In this document: in pieces, positions 6,497 to 8,723 of the stretch | Layout: every line of letters begins with the position of its first letter | Numbering within the stretch: position 1 is the stretch's first letter | Assembly: GCA_964389005.1 (NCBI GenBank) | Contig: CAYMCV010000107.1 | Span: 1-8,723, forward strand | DNA length: 8,723 nucleotides | Source of the DNA: CAYMCV01 sp964389005 | GTDB lineage: Bacteria > Bacillota > Clostridia > Lachnospirales > Lachnospiraceae | Reading direction: 5' to 3' | The notes under the pieces: model-generated | Databases searched by the model: none | What the model was told of the DNA's origin: nothing | What the model saw: the letters and a program-made list of their open reading frames with translations, nothing else | Position numbers and translations under genes: made by a program

Positions 6497-8437
6497 ATGG
6501 AAACAAACAAGCGGAAATACCTTACGATTTTAGCCAGACAATATCCTTCCATGATTGCTGCATCAACAGAAATCATTAATTTGCAGGCAATTTTAAGTCT
6601 GCCGAAGGGAACGGAGCATTTTCTGACGGACTTACACGGTGAATACGAGCAGTTTAATCATGTGTTACGCAATGGTTCCGGCTCGGTAAAGCGCAAGGTT
6701 GAAGAGGTTTTCGGCAGTTCGTTAAGCGATGCGGATAAAAGAGAACTTGCCACCATCATCTACTATCCGGCGGAAAAACTTGCACTTTTGCGTACACAGC
6801 GGGATTTGCAGAGTGACTGGTATGTGACAATTCTGCACCGGCTCGTTCAAGTTGCAAAGCGCGTGTCCTCCAAGTATACGCGCTCAAAAGTGCGCAAAGC
6901 GATTCCGCAGGGCTATGCCTATGTTATCGAAGAATTGATTACGGAAAAAGCGGAGATTCAGGACAAAGAGAGATACTACAAAAAGATTTTACAGACAATT
7001 GTCAATATCGGCGATGCGGATGAATTCATCGAAGTTCTGTGCGATTTGATTCAACAGCTCGTGATTGACCGTCTGCATATCATCGGAGATGTGTTTGACC
7101 GCGGACCGGCAGCGCACAAAATCATGGATACGCTGATGCATTATCACTCTGTGGACATACAGTGGGGAAATCACGATGTTGTCTGGATGGGTGCGGCAGC
7201 AGGACAGGGTGCTTGTATTGCAAACGTGATACGTATGAGCGCAAAATACGGGAATTTATCGACAATTGAAGAAGGATACGGCATTAATTTGATACCGCTT
7301 GTGATGTTTGCAATGGAAACGTATCACGATGTTTCATGTTTTACGGTGGAGGGCTGTCCGCAGGGAAGCGAAGAAGCATTGATGACACGCAAAATGCTGA
7401 AAGCCATTACTGTAATTCAGTTGAAGTTGGAAGGGCAGATTATTAAGAAGCATCCGGAATTTGGAATGGATGACAGGCTCTTTTTAGATAAAATTAATTA
7501 TGCTGCGGGGACGGTTGTGATTGGCGGAAAGGAGTATCCGTTGCGCGATACCGAGTTTCCGACGGTGGATGTGAGGCATCCGTATCGACTTTCAAAAGAA
7601 GAAACGGCGGTTATGGAAAAAATTCGCCATAGCTTTACACACAGTGAAAAACTGCAACGCCATGTGAAGTTCCTTTTTTCCAAAGGAGGATTGTATAAGG
7701 TTTGCAATTCCAATTTATTGTATCATGGTTGTGTGCCATTAGATGCGGACGGGAATTTTACAAAGGTAAGCATATATGGCAAGGAATACGCGGGGAAGGC
7801 TCTGTATGATGCGCTTGAACATTGGGCACGCAAAGGGTATTATGAGAAAGAAGGTACGGAGCGAACCAAGGGGCAGGATTTGATTTGGTACATATGGAAC
7901 GGACCGAATTCGCCTGTGTACGGCAAGGATAAGATGACAACCTTCGAGCGAATTTACATTGCTGACGAGACACAGTGGAAAGAGATAAAAAATAACTACT
8001 ATCGCTTGTTAAACGATGAGGAAGTGGTCAATCGGATTCTTCGAGAATTCTCACTGAATGAGGCGGAGTCTCACATAGTGAACGGACATGTGCCCGTGGA
8101 GCAGTTAAAAGGGGAGACGCCGATGAAGTGTGGCGGCAAATTACTTGTGATTGACGGCGGCTTTTCGAAGGTTTACCATGACAAAACAGGAATAGCCGGG
8201 TATACGTTGATATCAAATTCCTACGGAATGCGCTTAATTGCGCATGAAACATTCGAGTCGACGGAGGCGGCGATTCGCAAGGAGACGGATATCGTTTCGG
8301 ATACGCAGACGATTGAGACTTATCAGCAGCGTAAATATGTCGGAGATACAGACATTGGAACGGAACTGAAAGAGAGTATAAAGGAATTGCAAGAATTACT
8401 GGAGGCATATCGCAAAGGGGATATGCGACAGAAGTAG
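6497..8437 (+). CDS. fbp: class III fructose-1,6-bisphosphatase
   Basis: A 646-residue cytoplasmic phosphatase converting fructose-1,6-bisphosphate to fructose-6-phosphate in gluconeogenesis. The length fits the class III enzymes typical of Firmicutes (about 640-670), which are built on a calcineurin-like metallophosphatase core. Metal-site motifs seen: LTDLHGEY (D45, H47), GDVFDRG (D198, D201), QWGNHDVVWMG (N225, H226), and later ESHIVNGHVPV (H526, H531) and VIDGGFSKVYHDKTGIAGYT. The N-terminus YLTILARQYPSMIAASTEI is also characteristic. GGAG at 6487-6490 is six bases before the ATG. It starts 33 nt after vanT with no visible terminator, suggesting co-transcription although the function is central metabolism, not resistance. 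The gene is intact with no missing motif. Confidence 0.95.
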   Translation: METNKRKYLTILARQYPSMIAASTEIINLQAILSLPKGTEHFLTDLHGEYEQFNHVLRNGSGSVKRKVEEVFGSSLSDADKRELATIIYYPAEKLALLRTQRDLQSDWYVTILHRLVQVAKRVSSKYTRSKVRKAIPQGYAYVIEELITEKAEIQDKERYYKKILQTIVNIGDADEFIEVLCDLIQQLVIDRLHIIGDVFDRGPAAHKIMDTLMHYHSVDIQWGNHDVVWMGAAAGQGACIANVIRMSAKYGNLSTIEEGYGINLIPLVMFAMETYHDVSCFTVEGCPQGSEEALMTRKMLKAITVIQLKLEGQIIKKHPEFGMDDRLFLDKINYAAGTVVIGGKEYPLRDTEFPTVDVRHPYRLSKEETAVMEKIRHSFTHSEKLQRHVKFLFSKGGLYKVCNSNLLYHGCVPLDADGNFTKVSIYGKEYAGKALYDALEHWARKGYYEKEGTERTKGQDLIWYIWNGPNSPVYGKDKMTTFERIYIADETQWKEIKNNYYRLLNDEEVVNRILREFSLNEAESHIVNGHVPVEQLKGETPMKCGGKLLVIDGGFSKVYHDKTGIAGYTLISNSYGMRLIAHETFESTEAAIRKETDIVSDTQTIETYQQRKYVGDTDIGTELKESIKELQELLEAYRKGDMRQK

Positions 8438-8542
8438 ATTGTCTTGCATGTGGCATGTTTTATCAACCTCATTCGGAGTCGTCAGGGAATTTGGTTGAAT
8501 TATCAGCCCGGCTGAATGTGAAAACAGGAGAAATTGAGCGTA

Positions 8543-8723
8543 TTACCTGTAAAAATGAGGAAATGGCGAAATTTACAGGTAGGAAATAAGCAAGATAGCG
8601 AGCATGTTACCTGTAAAAATGAGGAAATGGTGATATTTACAGGTAGGAAACAAGCAAGAGAGCGAGCATATTACCTGTAAAAATGAGGAAATGGCGAAAT
8701 TTACAGGTAGGAAATAAGCAAGA
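8543..8723 (+). repeat. 64-bp tandem repeat array with a hairpin in each unit
   Basis: Units start at 8543, 8607 and 8671, exactly 64 bp apart; the third is cut by the window end after 53 bases. Units 1 and 2 differ at five positions, while the visible part of unit 3 is identical to unit 1, hinting at an alternating A-B-A order. Each unit holds TACCTGTAAA and its exact inverse TTTACAGGTA around an 18-nt loop (8544-8553 and 8572-8581 in unit 1). A degenerate partial unit may precede the array at 8524-8542. As the whole 64 bp is conserved with no variable spacers, this is not a CRISPR. The 64-bp period is not a multiple of three, so it is not a protein repeat. Confidence 0.85.

Noticed and set aside
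8505..8517. GC-rich short palindrome (TCAGCCCGGCTGA) after fbp as a terminator
   Set aside because: The stem allows at most five pairs with a three-base loop and no T-tract follows, so it is too weak to call.
8455..8589. A 44-residue small gene overlapping the first 64-bp repeat
   Set aside because: No ribosome binding site precedes it, its last third is repeat sequence, and no family is recognised; it looks like a chance open frame.
8543..8723. CRISPR array
   Set aside because: The full 64-bp period is conserved between units; there are no unique spacers and no cas genes in the window.

Overview
The window comes from a low-to-mid GC Gram-positive chromosome, most likely a gut Clostridia and plausibly a Lachnospiraceae. 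This is inferred from the vanG-type gene set, a class III (Firmicutes-type) fructose-1,6-bisphosphatase, purine-rich Shine-Dalgarno sequences and the style of the intergenic repeats. No species can be named from sequence reading alone. All recognisable genes lie on the + strand.

Layout: (1) 1-729, the 3' end of an AMP-forming acyl-CoA synthetase gene. (2) 770-2610, a VanR/VanS-type two-component system. (3) 2611-2727, a probable regulated promoter with an extended -10, then 2728-3777, a VanG-type D-Ala-D-Ser ligase. (4) 3778-4300, a gene-free 523-bp interval. It holds two large imperfect palindromes that are inverted relatives of each other (sharing a perfect 26-bp inverted match), a smaller hairpin between them, and a very C-rich, G-poor leader. 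(5) 4301-6463, VanT, a membrane-anchored serine racemase. (6) 6497-8437, fbp, 33 nt after vanT. (7) 8438-8723, a 64-bp tandem repeat array, each unit carrying a 10-bp-stem hairpin, running off the window end.

How the genes fit together: VanS/VanR would sense glycopeptide or cell-wall stress and turn on vanG and vanT. VanT would make D-Ser and VanG would join it to D-Ala, giving peptidoglycan precursors ending in D-Ala-D-Ser, which bind vancomycin less well. The usual third enzyme, the VanXY D,D-peptidase that removes normal D-Ala-D-Ala ends, is absent between vanG and vanT and absent elsewhere in the window; the palindromic interval sits where vanXY normally lies. The cluster is therefore either split, with the peptidase elsewhere, or incomplete and possibly silent.

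The most unusual parts are the non-coding ones. The vanG-vanT interval looks like a repeat insertion that could also act as a transcription barrier (an A6...T6 long hairpin followed by a Rho-site-like C-rich stretch). The 64-bp repeat array follows fbp. No transposase, integrase, tRNA, rRNA or CRISPR array was seen.
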